Below are positions 50,201-60,470 of a DNA stretch of 64,000 bases, one piece after another; positions within the stretch are counted from its first letter, which is position 1, and each line of letters begins with the position of its first letter. The notes under the pieces are model-generated. The model saw only the letters and a list, made by a program, of their open reading frames with translations. It was not told where the DNA came from and made no database searches. The translations under genes and the position numbers were made by a program. Origin of the DNA: Eutreptiella sp. 'Long Island Sound 2002' (lineage: Eukaryota > Euglenozoa > Euglenophyceae > Eutreptiales > Eutreptiaceae); assembly GCA_964036045.1 (NCBI GenBank), contig OZ038382.1, positions 126,108,556 through 126,172,555 of the forward strand, in the 5' to 3' direction.

Positions 50201-51024
50201 TGGGCTAAGATCCACGCGGCTGAGGACGCTGTGGATGGCGTGGTACCCGCAGGTGAGGGTTTGCTGCGGTCTGGGGGGGGGCTTTGGCCGCGTGTCCGGG
50301 CCCGCCTCGATTTGTGTGTGGGCGGTGGGGATGGCCCAAATCCAGGGCACGGTCCCCGTCGGTGGCCAGCGGCGCTGGATCCAGTGGGTCAGGCAGAGCA
50401 TGGCCAGTCCCAGGTCGTCGCCCGCCTTCCCTGAGGTGATTTGGGCCAGGGCGCGGGCTGGGGGATTGTCACCTGGCTGGAGGACGCCCCTGAGGACCCT
50501 GTGCTGGGTGGTGGGGTCCCCTACTGCCCCTGGTGGGGCAGCCACTGGGGCGAGCATGGTGTCTGTCCCTTTGACGAGCCATTGCGGGCCGGGGGATGTA
50601 GCCGTAGCAGCTATCACGTAGTAGTGCCCGCGCTGGAGGACTGTAACCCAGACCTCCGGGGGGGGGTGGTCACTGTCTGTAGGTGGGGGGGGGAGGTCGT
50701 CGTCTGGGGTGCGGGGGCCGGCGGCGCGGAGGGCGGTGTCGCGGGTTGGTGCCCCGGCCTGTTCCCACTGCTCCGGGCCGTTGGGTCCGCTGGGTGGTCC
50801 TTCTCCGCTAGGGCCCGTCGTAGGCGTACGGTCTCTCGACGTGTGACGTTGATGTCGGTGTCATGTGTCAGGGCCTGGCCCCACTGGATGGGGGGGATCC
50901 AGACGTGCTGGCCCTGGGTGTGTTTGCGGGCTCGCCAGACTACGAGGTCCATGATGGCCTGGTGGAGGCCGTTGCCTGGTGTGGTCAGATCCCGGAGGGC
51001 TTTGACGGTGAGCTTGGTCCAGTC
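50201..51024 (-). pseudogene. Ulp1/C48-like cysteine protease domain of the giant LINE
   Basis: 51012-50660 reads LTVKALRDLTTPGNGLHQAI, MDLVVWRARKHTQGQHVWIP (substrate-side N-terminal helices), then after a frameshift near 50640 QRGHYYVIAATATSPGPQWL, VKGTDTMLAPVAAPP, LGLAMLCLTHWIQRRWPP, QQTLTCGYHAIHSVLSRVDL. GH (His), TD (Asp) and Q..TCG (Gln, Cys) are in the order and spacing style of C48 (Ulp1/SENP) proteases: H-x(about 20)-D-x(about 90)-Q-x4-C. The separate + strand ORF at 60660-61214 aligns across the whole domain with the same triad, which supports the call. Function, by analogy: polyprotein or host SUMO/Ub-like cleavage. It sits after RNase H, an unusual place for a LINE. Confidence 0.75.
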
Positions 51025-51245
51025 GTGTGCCCCTACCCATGGAGACATGTGGGGACACCCTCCCACCTGGGACACATGGACGGGTGGCCGCGACAATGCC
51101 TTCCCAAGCACATGCGGGAGCGGCTCAAGAGGCGCCTGACATAGGGCGGTGGGAGGGACAGGACGTCCCCTTGGTAAGCCCTTCTTCCTGCATCGTCAAA
51201 GGAGGCATCCCGAGCTCCCAAAGATACCTACCTACCTACCTACCT
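51025..51245 (+). mobile_element. 221-bp 5'-truncated LINE C-type fragment with (ACCT)5 tail
   Basis: Homologous to the reverse complement of 18579-18800 (CCTTCTTCCTGCATCGTCAA, GGAGGCATCCCGAGCTCCCA). Flanked by TGGTCCAGTC at 51015-51024 and 51246-51255. Its removal fuses giant LINE codons ...GWYRLQEDWTK with LTVKALRDL, the start of the protease domain. Confidence 0.9.
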
Positions 51246-51448
51246 TGGTCCAGTCCTCTTGTAGGCGGTACCAGCCCAGGGGCATGGTCGGGGCCCTGCC
51301 TTGGAGGGTTGCTCGGAGGAGGTCGGGGTCGCGGATGGTGGCCGGTGAGAGGGGGGGGTGCCCTGGGTCCGGGGGGGGTGGGCTGAATGGGTTGCTGGGG
51401 TCTTGCGCGTCTACGTCGACGTATGGTTTTTTGCAATAATTGTTCACT

Positions 51449-52503
51449 TTAAGGTGCAAACCGGACCTTACGTCGACGTATGGTTGGCCCTGGTTGGTCT
51501 CGGACGGGCTGGGCGGTGCCGGGTGGCTTCTTGGGTGAGAGATGGGCTTCGGGGCGCTGTGGTGGTGGCTTGGAGGCCTGCGGATGGGGATGGGGGGCGC
51601 GTGCGGGGCGCGGAGTGGGTTCGCGGACGTCCGGGTCATGCACGGCATGGTAATGGATGAGACGCTGCATGTGTTCCCTGGCGGTGGGGTCGGTGAGTTG
51701 CTCCGCGTGCGTTAACAGGAGGTGTTTGCGGTGTACCATTTGGGCCGCTGCTCTGCGGACTGCTTCTAGCTGGAGGTGCGCTGCTGCCTCCATGGGGCTT
51801 TCCCTGTGTTTGGTGAGGTGTCGGTGCAGGGCCTGTGTCACCGCCCCTCTCATAGTGGCTTCTTTGACCAGGGGATCCCGGAAGAGGTGTTCGGTGGCCG
51901 GGTGTGCGTGGCTGTGGGTTGGCCGTCCTTCGTGTTGTCGTAGGGTTTCCGCCGGGGACCAGCCAACTAGCGTGTCCCTGCCTGTATGGAGGGGGCATTT
52001 CTTGAACTGTTCCCAGTCCTCCAGGGTGGTGTGGTCGCACGGGCAACGGGTTTGTTCTTCGGGGACGTGGATGTGCTTGCGGGCGAGCCATCTGGCGACC
52101 CTCGAGAGGAATGGTAGTTGCTCCCTGAGGAGCTGGATGCGTCGTTTTTGGAGGTGGGTTGGGACGTTTGCTGGGCGCAGTGCTGAGTGGTAGAGGGGGA
52201 TTTGCAGTCTGTCCTGGAGCTCCTGGATGTGCGCCCGGCTGTCTGCGTCGCCGAGCACGCGGGCGAGATGTTGGATGGGGTTGGGGTAGTGGTATGCTCT
52301 GTCGTGGGAGGAATAGGGGGCGTCCTCTGGACCGGGTCCGGGTTCTGATGGGGCTCGGGTACGGGGGGTATGTGTCGGAGGTGTGTGTGGTTTCGGCCGA
52401 GGTCAGGGATCTGGAGGGTTGGTAGGTGCGTTGTGCGCTGGTGTACTGCCTGGTTGTCGACCTTACCATTTCCGTATTGGTGTCTGTGGGACTCTTGTTT
52501 CAC
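51449..52503 (-). pseudogene. Giant LINE segment after RNase H: Cys/His motif
   Basis: 52258-51449: RLQIPLYHSALRPANVPTHL, EEQTRCPCDHTTLEDWEQFK, KCPLHTGRDTLVGWSPAETL, then AHLQLEAVRRAAAQMVHRKH and a basic tail PTIRRRKVRFAP. The C-x-C-x-H-x(10)-C cluster matches the motif in LINE A (CICDHTEDQTWDLFKTC) and LINE B, and resembles the C-terminal zinc-binding motif of L1- and I-type ORF2 proteins. A restriction-like endonuclease (PD...D after CCHC) was looked for and not seen. One frameshift joins it to RNase H near 52480; it runs on towards the protease (51245 on). Confidence 0.75.
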
Positions 52504-53743
52504 GATGTGGAGTTGGACGTAAGGGGGGAAGGCTGCGGAGGGCTTTCCAGAGCCGCAGTGCCTGGGTGCCGAGGCTCGTCGTGGTGGCTTTGTGAAGTGG
52601 TTGCCTTGCTATGCGGAGGAGCAGGTGTGTGTCGACAGTGGCGTCTACCACGAACCAGACCCGGACGATGTGCGGGAGGTGGGCAGGTAGGTGGGCCGCG
52701 ATCTCGGCAATGGCGTCAGCCATGGCCCCTAGCTCCCCGTGGGAGGAGGCCCCGTAGGTGGTGTGGCCCGTGTGGTGGTCCATGTGGTAGTATCTCCCGG
52801 TGTGGGTTAGCTGCAGGGTGGCCCCCCCTGTGATGGGCGTGAGGGCGGATTTGCCTGAGGCGTCGGTGAAGAAGAGGCGGTCCGCCGGTGATGGTTTTGG
52901 GAGGCGGCATGGGTTGATGGGCAGGTAGGCGTATATGGCGAGGCCCGTGGTGAGATGGGCTACTGGGGTTGTGGGCTGCAGGATGGGGGTGGCGTACACC
53001 CCTATTCCTTTGGAGATGATGTGTTTCGCTTGGGGGGACATGGCTATGAGTCCCTGCTCCGGCTGTCCTTGTGTGAGGTAGGAGTAGATGTAGTGGAGGA
53101 TGCAGGCTGTGTCTGGGTTGAGGTCGTGGCATGTGAGGATTTGTGTTCGGCGCTCCGGTGTGTGGCAGGAGTGGTGGAGCGGATAGTAGGGGTGCTCGTG
53201 CTTGCCCGTTCTGCCTGGTTCGTACATGCTGTAACAGATGGCGACCCCTGCCGGGTCGGGGCGGGGCCAGGTGGGTGTAGTGGTGAAGAGCCATTTGGGC
53301 GCGTGGTCGGGGTTCCACGCTACCGTGGGGTTGGTGTCCGTGCGGTGGAACCATGGGGCTACCCATGCGTAGGCCTGTGGTGGTAGGTGGGTTCCGGGGT
53401 GGGTGTGGTGGCGTGCTAGGAGGTGTAGTACGGGCCATGGTGTGGTGGGTGCCTCGGGCTCACAGGCCCAACATGTGCGTGGCATGCTCTGGGAGTCATG
53501 GGGGACCCGTGGTAGGTCTCGGGCCGTCATGTGGTGTTTCGGTATGCGCCATTTTGCCCCGTGGTGGATGACGGTGGTCTGCGTGGGTTTGGCTTCATTC
53601 AGGGCCAGTAGTAGGGTTAGTGGTGGGACTGGGCCCGTCACCGGGGGGACGGGTTCGTGTTTCCCGCCGGTGGGTGCGTAGGGCGGTGTCGCTGGGATGG
53701 GTCGGGGGTGTTGCTTTTTGAAATCCCGGCAGGCTGCTCGCAT
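52463..53743 (-). CDS. Giant LINE connection and RNase H domain
   Basis: 426 open codons on the minus strand. N-terminal half: KWRIPKHHMTARDLPRVPHD, PRTCWACEPEAPTTPW, ILHYIYSYLTQGQPEQGLIA and GIGVYATPILQPTTP, all shared with LINE A. RNase H: RLFFTDASGKSALTPITGGA (Asp), TTYGASSHGELGAMADAIAE (Glu), VRVWFVVDATVDTHLLLRIA (Asp). All three metal-binding acids are present, unlike LINE A and B, where the third is Asn. RNase H removes the RNA strand during LINE cDNA synthesis. It overlaps the next frame by a few codons, so one frameshift separates it from the Cys/His segment. Confidence 0.88.
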   Translation of the reverse strand: MRAACRDFKKQHPRPIPATPPYAPTGGKHEPVPPVTGPVPPLTLLLALNEAKPTQTTVIHHGAKWRIPKHHMTARDLPRVPHDSQSMPRTCWACEPEAPTTPWPVLHLLARHHTHPGTHLPPQAYAWVAPWFHRTDTNPTVAWNPDHAPKWLFTTTPTWPRPDPAGVAICYSMYEPGRTGKHEHPYYPLHHSCHTPERRTQILTCHDLNPDTACILHYIYSYLTQGQPEQGLIAMSPQAKHIISKGIGVYATPILQPTTPVAHLTTGLAIYAYLPINPCRLPKPSPADRLFFTDASGKSALTPITGGATLQLTHTGRYYHMDHHTGHTTYGASSHGELGAMADAIAEIAAHLPAHLPHIVRVWFVVDATVDTHLLLRIARQPLHKATTTSLGTQALRLWKALRSLPPLRPTPHRETRVPQTPIRKW

Positions 53744-56148
53744 GTCTTTGCTTCCCGGCAGAGTGTGTCCCGCTGCTCGTGCCGTCTGCGTGAGGTACTG
53801 GTGGAAGAGGCGGTATTGAGGCCTTTTGGGAAGCTGTAGAAAGGGGCTTGTGGTGTGCCCCGCTGCGGTGCAGAACCCGCATTTGGGGGAGGGTGACGTA
53901 TACTACGGTGATGGAGGCCCCAAAAAGGTCTATGGTGTGGATGGTGCCCTTGGGGTGATGGTGGAGGTCCCCGCAGAGGACCGCTAGAGGCCCTTCCTCT
54001 GGGCACGTGTGGTTGGTGAGTATGGCGTGGTGTGGGGGTGGGAGGAGAAGCTGGAGGTGGTTCCACAGGCGCGTGCTCATATCGGTGGGCATGCCTGTCT
54101 GGTGGAGTACCCAGCGCGGGCATGTGTTGCGGGCCCGTTGTGCGTCTTGGAGGCGGATTGACGTGACCTCGCGGACCTCCGGTGAGTGGTTGTGGGTCAT
54201 GCGGTGATGGAGGAGGGCGGTGTGTCTGGTGTACGCCGCTTTCACCTCGTCCCCTATGGCGTCCCCATAGTGGGGCCATGCCGCTCGGATGGCGCGGGTG
54301 GGTATGGAGGTGGGCCAGCCCCCGTGTGCTGCCCATGCCTTGGTCACGGCGCGTCTGGGCGGCTGGAGGGCGGTGCTGGGGTGTGTCAGGTGGAGTGCTT
54401 GGAAGCCTATGGAGGCGTTCAAGACCCCGGTGAGGTAGTACGCCAGGCTCTTGTGGGACAGGGAGAGGGCCTTGGTGGTCGGTGACGCATATCTGGGGAG
54501 ATGGGCGAGGTGTGATTGCAACTTGGGAGGGAGGGTGGCGTCCTCAGGGTTGGCGGCCTGGATTACCCCCAGGTGGGTGTTGGTTGTCACGACTTGCATG
54601 GGGGGCCCTTTTGGCCCTAGGGTGGGGGGTATGGCAGACCCCTTGATCATGGCCACTGACTTTGTGGGCTGGACGATGAGGTTGTTGTGGGAGAGATAGG
54701 AGATAGTCACGTCCAGTAAGTCATTGGCCTGTTGGGTGACCGTTGGCCCGGGGTCCGGGGCATGGGGTTGGTGTGGGGTGTGTGCGACCGTGAGGTTGGT
54801 GTCGTCCGCGAAGCGCATAAGGGGGGAGAGGAGGGGGTAGGGTGCGTAGGCTGGGTAATCCTGCTCGATTGCGAGGGCCAGGGGGCGCGTCACGAGAAGG
54901 TACAAGAAGGGGCCTTCTGCTCCTCCTTCGGGGACCCCGCTGCCTGGCTCCAGGAAGGGGGTGAGGCCTGCCCCGGTGCGGACCGTGTATTTGCGGGTGC
55001 GGATCCAGCCGGAGGCGAAGTTGTAGAAGGGGAGGCCTAGGCGTTTCCACACCGCTTCTAGAGGGAGCCAGGGGGTGTTCGGGAAGGCTCCTTTGACGTC
55101 GAGGGAGGCGATGATGAGGTCTACCGGGTCAATGTCGGCGATGGCGTCCTGGAGGAAGATGGCCTCGTGTGGAGACCGGCCTGGGATGGCCCCCCAGAGG
55201 CTGGCTGGTATGTGGGGGTCCAGGGGGGGGCGGATGCGGCGTAGGAGGATGGTCCAGAGGATTTTGACCTCCGTGACTGCACAGACTATGGGGCGCCAGT
55301 TGTCTGGGTTTGCCCAGTCCCCTTTTTTGTAGAGGGGGCGGACAATTTTTGCCCAGTCTGGTGGTAGGGGGGTCTGCCCCGTGACGATGTCCCAGAGGCG
55401 TTGGGCGAGGATGCGGAGGAGGTGGGCGGGGGGGTGGTAGTATGCCTCCGCAGGGAGGCCGTCGTAGCCTGGGGTTTTGTGTTGCCGGAGACTGTGAATT
55501 GCCTTTCTGAACTTCGTGGATGGTGAAGGGGCGCTTTTCCAGTTGCCTCCTCTGGGCGTGGTTGAAGACCCGAGGGAGGCGGTCGATTTTGGCCTGGGTG
55601 TCCGCGTCCAGTGTGTCTTGGGTGGGCGCGTGTTGCCGGAGGAAGCTGTCTTGGGTGGCTTGGAGCACTATGGCTGGGTCGTTGGTGAGGGAGCCGTCCT
55701 CCTGCCGGACCGTGGTGATGGTGCGGTGACCGGTGTCGGTCATGGCGTCGTTGAGGTGGCGGATGGCCTTGTAGGGGAGTTCATGTTGCGCATACCGCTC
55801 GTGTTCCTGGGCGATGCGCTGTTGCCTGTGGATGTGCCACCGCTGCAGGTCTGCCCTGATGTGGGCTATCTGCGTCCTGCAGTGGTGTATCTTGCGGCTG
55901 GTTTGGGAGGTGTCGGTGTTGAGGACGGTCGCCAGTTGTTGCTTCGCATGCCAGAGGTCATGGAGCATGTCCCCTAGGGCCGTGGGTGGTTGGGCGTCGT
56001 CAGTGTGGGGGTGTTGCTGGAAGCCGCAGGCGACGGCGGCCGTGCGCATGGCCGTGAGTGGGTCGGTGGGGTCTGGTTGGATGCGCCGGGTGCGGTCTAT
56101 GGCCCTGTGATATTGGGACCATGCATGCTTGTCATGCAGTGGGGGCAT
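53744..56148 (-). pseudogene. Giant LINE reverse transcriptase
   Basis: N-terminal part 56148-55510: coiled region (WHAKQQLATVLNTDTSQTSR, IRADLQRWHIHRQQRIAQEH) and IRHLNDAMTDTGHRTITTVR, the usual stretch before RT. A frameshift near 55505 follows HEVQK. Then, in the frame of 55499-53595: PGYDGLPAEA, NWRPI, motif A IIASLDVKGAFPNTPW (near 55100), motif B-like GSGVPEGGAEGPFLYLL and motif C LLSPLMRFADDTNLTVAHTP (FADD near 54810). The thumb follows: VVTTNTHLGVIQAANPEDAT, KSLAYYLTGVLNASIGFQAL. Catalytic Asp residues are retained. The FADD box and order APE-RT-RNase H place it with APE-type LINEs. Confidence 0.88.
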
Positions 56149-57056
56149 CTATAGAGGGGGTGGTAGGCCTTGGTCCGCATCCTCTGGGGGGCTGCGGGGA
56201 AGGTTGGGGATGGTGAGGCGGATGTGCAGGGGGCTATGGCCTGTGGGTCCCAGCAGGAGGGGTCCATATCGGGCCTCCGCCCGGATGATGGTGGTGGGGT
56301 CGCCATAGCATACGTCGATGCGGGATGGGGCGGCATCTGTTTGGTGGGGGAAGTGGAATGGTTGGCCTTCGAGGTTGGCCGTCAGGACCACGAGCCCCAG
56401 CATTTCGATGGTGTTGCAGACTGCATGGTCCTGGGCTGTGGCCTGTTCCCCTCGGTCCGCCGGGGTGGGGGTGGCGTTCATGTCGCCGATGAGGATTGTG
56501 GAGCCGAGCATGGCCATCTGCCGGTATGCCTCGGCCAGGGCTTGGAGGAAGGGTTCCGTGGCTCCGCCGAAGGGGACGTGGGCGTTGATGACGTTGAGTT
56601 GCCATCCGTCCCCGACGACCTCATAGACACCTGGCCTCCCTGGGATGCTGAGGTGGTGGACGAGGTGGACATGGATGCCGGTTTGGGCGTACAGGGGGGT
56701 CCCCTTGTGCCAGTAGCATTTGTACGCTTTCCGGTCCGGGGTATATATGGGGGTGGTTTCTGGGGGGTCGTCGCGTTGTAGGCCTTGTTCCTGGAAGGCG
56801 AGGAGGTCAGGAACCCACCCCGGCCCCTTGTGACATCGGGAGCTCCTGGAGGGCGGTTGTGGCGTCCTTGGAGTATGTGACGGCCGGGTGGTTGAGGTCG
56901 AGGAGATTGACAGTGGCCTCGGTGGGGGCAGGCCGGGGCTGTGGAGGCTTGTGCCCTCGGCCCTTGCCCCGTCAGGGAGGGGGACTGGGGCTCGGGGACT
57001 TTTTGCCGGTTGGTGGGCGCTTTGGTAGGCGCGGCGGGGGGAGGCCTTGGCATCAC
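56149..57056 (-). CDS. Giant LINE APE-type endonuclease
   Basis: The domain core is open from about 56825 to 56149 on the minus strand. Motifs in order: VPDLLAFQEQGLQRDD (usual Q-E at the metal site), LNVINAHVPFGGATEP (N and H), TILIGDMNATPTPADRG (GDxN), HQTDAAPSRIDVCYG (SRID) and LGPTGHSPLHIRL (usual S/GDH site; here GHSPL). A frameshift near 56830 separates the first strand, VNLLDLNHPAVTYSKDATTA LQELP. The enzyme nicks target DNA to prime reverse transcription. Catalytic residues appear intact. It precedes RT in the same direction, stop at 56149 directly before the RT frame. Confidence 0.85.
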
Positions 57057-57208
57057 TCCGGGGGGAGTTCCCCAGTGTATTTGGTGCCTCTGTGGGCCTT
57101 GTTCTCGTCAGTGCGGAGCCGGATGGGGTGGGCGCTGGTGAGCTCCAGGCTGTGGCCTTCTGGCTTGTCCGGGGCGCTCCTGCCTTGGTGTAGCTCCTTT
57201 TGGCGGTG

Positions 57209-58022
57209 TCAGACCGCCCAGATCTGTGGCCCCCTGTTGTCCCCCGGGTCGCGGAGGCGGTACTGGATTGTGCCCTCACACCAGATCCAGTCGCCCGTGT
57301 GGTCGTTGCGGAAGGGCTGCTGGACCTTCGCGCCCTTTTCGAATCCTGGGTACGCCTCGGGCGGGGGCGGTGCTGGTGGCGGGAGGGAGGATGATGAGGA
57401 TGCCTGGTCGGGGTGGGGTGGTGGTAATGATGGGAGGGAGGATGACGAGGATGCTTGGTCCGGGTTTGCCGGGTGGGTCGGGTGGGGTGCGGGGGGTCGG
57501 GAGGTCGCTGCTTTTCCGGCTTGGTTGGGGGCAGGTGCGCCCCTTTTTCGTCTCGCTCGCTTTGGTGGGACTGGAGGTAGCGGGGTTGGGGGGGCGTGGG
57601 GTTTGAAGAAGGGGTGCGTTGTTTGCTGGCCTGGATCCCTTAGTGGGGGTTTTGCCGGCGTTTGCATGTTCGCTTTCGCGTGGCTGCGCATGAGGTCGGC
57701 GAGCTTGCGCACGGTCTCCGGGGGATCGGATGACCATGGCAGTGCGGCCGGGCTGTCGTCGAAGGGGTGGTGAAGGTGGTAGTTCCTCATGGCCTTGGCC
57801 TGCATGACCCAGGCCTCCGTGGGTTCCGGTGTGTCTGGGCCGTTGGGGGAGCCTTGAGCCCAGTAGAGTGCTGTAAGGAGGGCTTCCCACGGGGCGCCTT
57901 CGCGGCCTGTGAGGGTGGTGGCCTGGGGGAGTCGCTGACGGCCCCGTGGGGGGTCTTCAGGGTCTATCTCCGGGGTGTAGGACTGGGCCGTTTTGAGGAC
58001 TCCGTGTGCCCAGTGGAGGACC
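57209..58022 (-). CDS. Giant LINE N-terminal protein, C-terminal part (after an in-frame TGA)
   Basis: In frame with the upstream 58025-59330 segment but separated from it by one TGA (58025-58027 on the minus strand reading). Contains GVLKTAQSYTPEIDPEDPPR, LLTALYWAQGSPNGPDTPEP, MQAKAMRNYHLHHPFDDSPA, a Pro/Ser linker with a duplicated PHPDQASSSSSLP block and PPPEAYPGFEKGAKVQQPFR then DWIWCEGTIQYRLRDPGDNR (a small chromo/tudor-like beta segment is possible). Stop at 57209. Function unknown; position corresponds to ORF1 or an N-terminal extension of ORF2. Confidence 0.6.
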
Positions 58023-58024
58023 CA

Positions 58025-60470
58025 TCATTGGGCGTTCGCTTTGAGGATGTGGATGGCGGGTTGTTGGGGGGGCGTGTCCAGGGTGTCCCACGATGTGATG
58101 GCTAGTTCTATCCTGGAGGGGTGGAGGTGTGGGGTGGCCCTGCGGGTTAGGAGTTGATCGATGTGGATGGGGGTGACGGGATCTTTGGGTCCCTGCGGTG
58201 GTGGCGGCATCGCTGGGATGGTTGTGGGGTCCCAGTGGCATTCGTAGGCGGCGACGGTGTATATGGCGGTGGTGATGATATGGTGGGCTTTCCCCTCCAG
58301 GACGATGTGGCGCTCCGTGCCTAAGTGCTTTGGTAGGTGGGCTGCGGGGTGGACGGTGATGTGGGCTATGGCGCGTTGGTCGGCCTCTTTTCCCCGGTCT
58401 GGCGCCTGCGTCTGTTTGTCCCCCGGGATGTGCTGCTGTTGGTGTTTTGGTGGGGGCGGTCCCAGGGCGTTGGATTCCACTCCGTGGAGGGGGATGGCGT
58501 GTTCCCTGGACCTGTTGGGCAGGATGTATATGCCCGGGTCTCCCGGTACGGTGCCCAGGTACGCGTTGCCCGTGATGGTGGGGGCCGGCAGCGGTTGGCG
58601 CAGGGGCGAGGTGCATGGGGTGGAGCAGGGCGGGTCAAGGTGCTCACACCGGGGGTGGTCGATGCCGTACGGGGTGACGAGTACGGCGAAGGGTCCGACG
58701 GCGCCCTGGAGTTTGTTGGGTTGGATGTTGTGGAGGCGCGCCGGCGCCCGTGTGTGGGAGCGCCCTTCGCTGATCCACACGGCGTCTGCCCGCGACGCCG
58801 CTGGGTTCAGGCAGTCCGTGATGATGCTTGTGATCGTGCGGTTGTGGGTGGCATCTGACACTCTGGCGGGGGGGGCGCTGATGCAGGGGATGGTGTGATC
58901 GTCGTCGAGGGTGCGGGCCTTGCGCCTCGCATCGTGTCGGTGCTGGGCCTCCTGGGCGGGGGTGTGCATACCTGTGTGTTTGGGCTTCTTGTTGGGGCGG
59001 TCTGCTGTGTGGAAGGGGGTGGGCCAGGAGGGGGCGTGGTGGAGGGTGGGGTGTGGGAGGTCCCCCCGTGTTGCCCATGTGTACAGGGTGGCCGCGGCGG
59101 CCCCTTCCGCCTGTATGGTGTATCGCTCGTCGTGTCGGCAACGGGTGATGAGGACGTTGGGGGCCGTCAGCTCATACACCTGTGTGGTGTGGGGGAGGTG
59201 GCGGGTGACGGTGATCTTGGCGGTGTCGTTCTTGCGGGTGGTGATGTGGGGGATGATGTAGTGGGTCGCCCATTCGTCCTGGGGGGTGTGTTCCGTCGCG
59301 TCCAGCTTGAGTGGGGGGTGGAGCGGCTTCGGTGTTGGGGGCTTTTCTTGGCCTTCGCGTGGGGCGCCACTTTGGTTTCGACCAGGTATTGTGGGCCCCA
59401 TGTTTCTGAGGCCCCTACCTGTGTGGCTGCCGCTGCTGCAGCTTGGATGGGGGCGGGTGTGTTGGTGTCTAGAGGGGGGGCCCCTGGTTGGGGGGTGAGG
59501 GTGTCGTGGTCTTGGTATGCCCACCAAATGGTGTAGGCCCGTTGGGTGTTGCGGTGTGGGGTCTGGGTCTGGGCTTGCTGGATGGATAGGGCGGTCTTGA
59601 TGTCCTCCGCTGCTTGTGGGTTTATGGGTGTGGCGTACGCCCATAATCCCGGGCTGTGTATGCCGTGTGGTGCTTGGCCTACTCCTCGTATCGGGTGTAG
59701 CCTGTGGTGGGTGCGCGTGAGCCTTAGGTGTTCTTGGAGGAGGTCCCCCCGGATGTCCTCCCACCGTTGCTGCCAGGTGTGTGTGTGGTTGTTTGGGGTG
59801 GGGTAGGTGATGACGATGGCTTGCCATGGGGTGGGCCCTGGATGTACCGCCATAGGTGCCAACGATGCTTGCGGGGGTATGTGGACGGCGTGGGCGAGGG
59901 CTGCTGTTACGGGGTCTGCCTCCGCTGGTGTGATTGTGGCATCCCCTTGGACAGTGAGAACGAGGTGGTGGCGGCCCGTCGGTAGTGCCCAGCTGGTGGT
60001 GGGCTCGGTGATCGAGTGCAGGCGGATGGCCTGGAGCCCCGGTGTGATTTCGTCCCATCGGAGTGTGCCGTTGTGGACCACCCATTCCCGTGGCAGGTCT
60101 CGAAACCCGTTGCGGTCCCGGGTGGTGCGGTGCTGTGGGGGGAGCTCCATCGTGGTGATGGGGTGGGTGAGATGCTCTGTGCGGGGGTTTTCTTGTGTGG
60201 TTGGTCGTGATGGTGCCTGGGGCATCTCTTCTTCCGGTTGTTGTGGGGCTTTTGCCTCCTTCAGTTCTGCGCTGATGGTGGCGAAGACATCTGGGAGGGT
60301 GGGGGAGGCGGGGGGTGGGGTGCCGGATCGTTCCAGGTGATGTGGTACTCATCCGGGTTCTCGGGGCTTTGCTGGACGGTGATGGCGGTGGTGGCGTCGT
60401 CTTCAGGTGTCCATCGATGTGGATTGTCCCACACCTGGGCTGGGTACACACGCTCATAGCGCCGCCGACG
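58025..60470 (-). pseudogene. Giant LINE N-terminal protein, main part
   Basis: Two frames. 60225-59330: MELPPQHRTTRDRNGFRDLP, LPTGRHHLVLTVQGDATITP, PWQAIVITYPTPNNHTHTWQ, HGIHSPGLWAYATPINPQAA, AQTQTPHRNTQRAYTIWWAY, ETWGPQYLVETKVAPHAKAK. A frameshift near 59330 leads to 59330-58025: EWATHYIIPHITTRKNDTAK, TQVYELTAPNVLITRCRHDE, HDARRKARTLDDDHTIPCIS, GAVGPFAVLVTPYGIDHPRC, YLGTVPGDPGIYILPNRSRE, RHIVLEGKAHHIITTAIYTV, SRIELAITSWDTLDTPPQQP. The matching folded-looking stretches suggest globular domains, but I recognise no family. The start codon cannot be set: the frame continues upstream to about 60470 (RWTPEDDATTAITVQQSPEN), where a + element begins. Confidence 0.6.

Larger units (their letters stand above)
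36629..60470 (-). mobile_element. Giant LINE (about 15.6 kb after removing insertions) with APE, RT, RNase H and C48-like protease
   Basis: Minus-strand order, high to low coordinate: N-terminal protein (60470-57209), APE endonuclease (57056-56149), RT (56148-53745), RNase H (53743-52463), Cys/His motif (52258-51449), C48-like protease (51111-50200), Pro/Ser-rich region (50200-48583), RS-rich tail (47017-45616), 3' region with minisatellite (45615-43564 and 37163-36645), (ACCT)4 tail (36644-36629). Interrupted by 37171-43556 (+ GTTAACC duplicate), 47018-48581 (+ about 93-bp duplicate) and 51025-51245 (+10-bp duplicate). Span 23,842 bp minus about 8.28 kb gives about 15.6 kb. Published Dualen/RandI LINEs of Chlamydomonas are, from memory, the closest in domain content. 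The 5' boundary is approximate because a + strand element begins near 60470. Confidence 0.8.

Noticed and set aside
51025-51245. Independent SINE
   Set aside because: No tRNA, 5S or 7SL-like promoter boxes; it is simply the 3' end of LINE C with the same tail.
51449-52258. Restriction-like endonuclease (second endonuclease as in Dualen)
   Set aside because: Only the Cys/His cluster is visible; no PD...D/E-x-K-like catalytic block was found after it.
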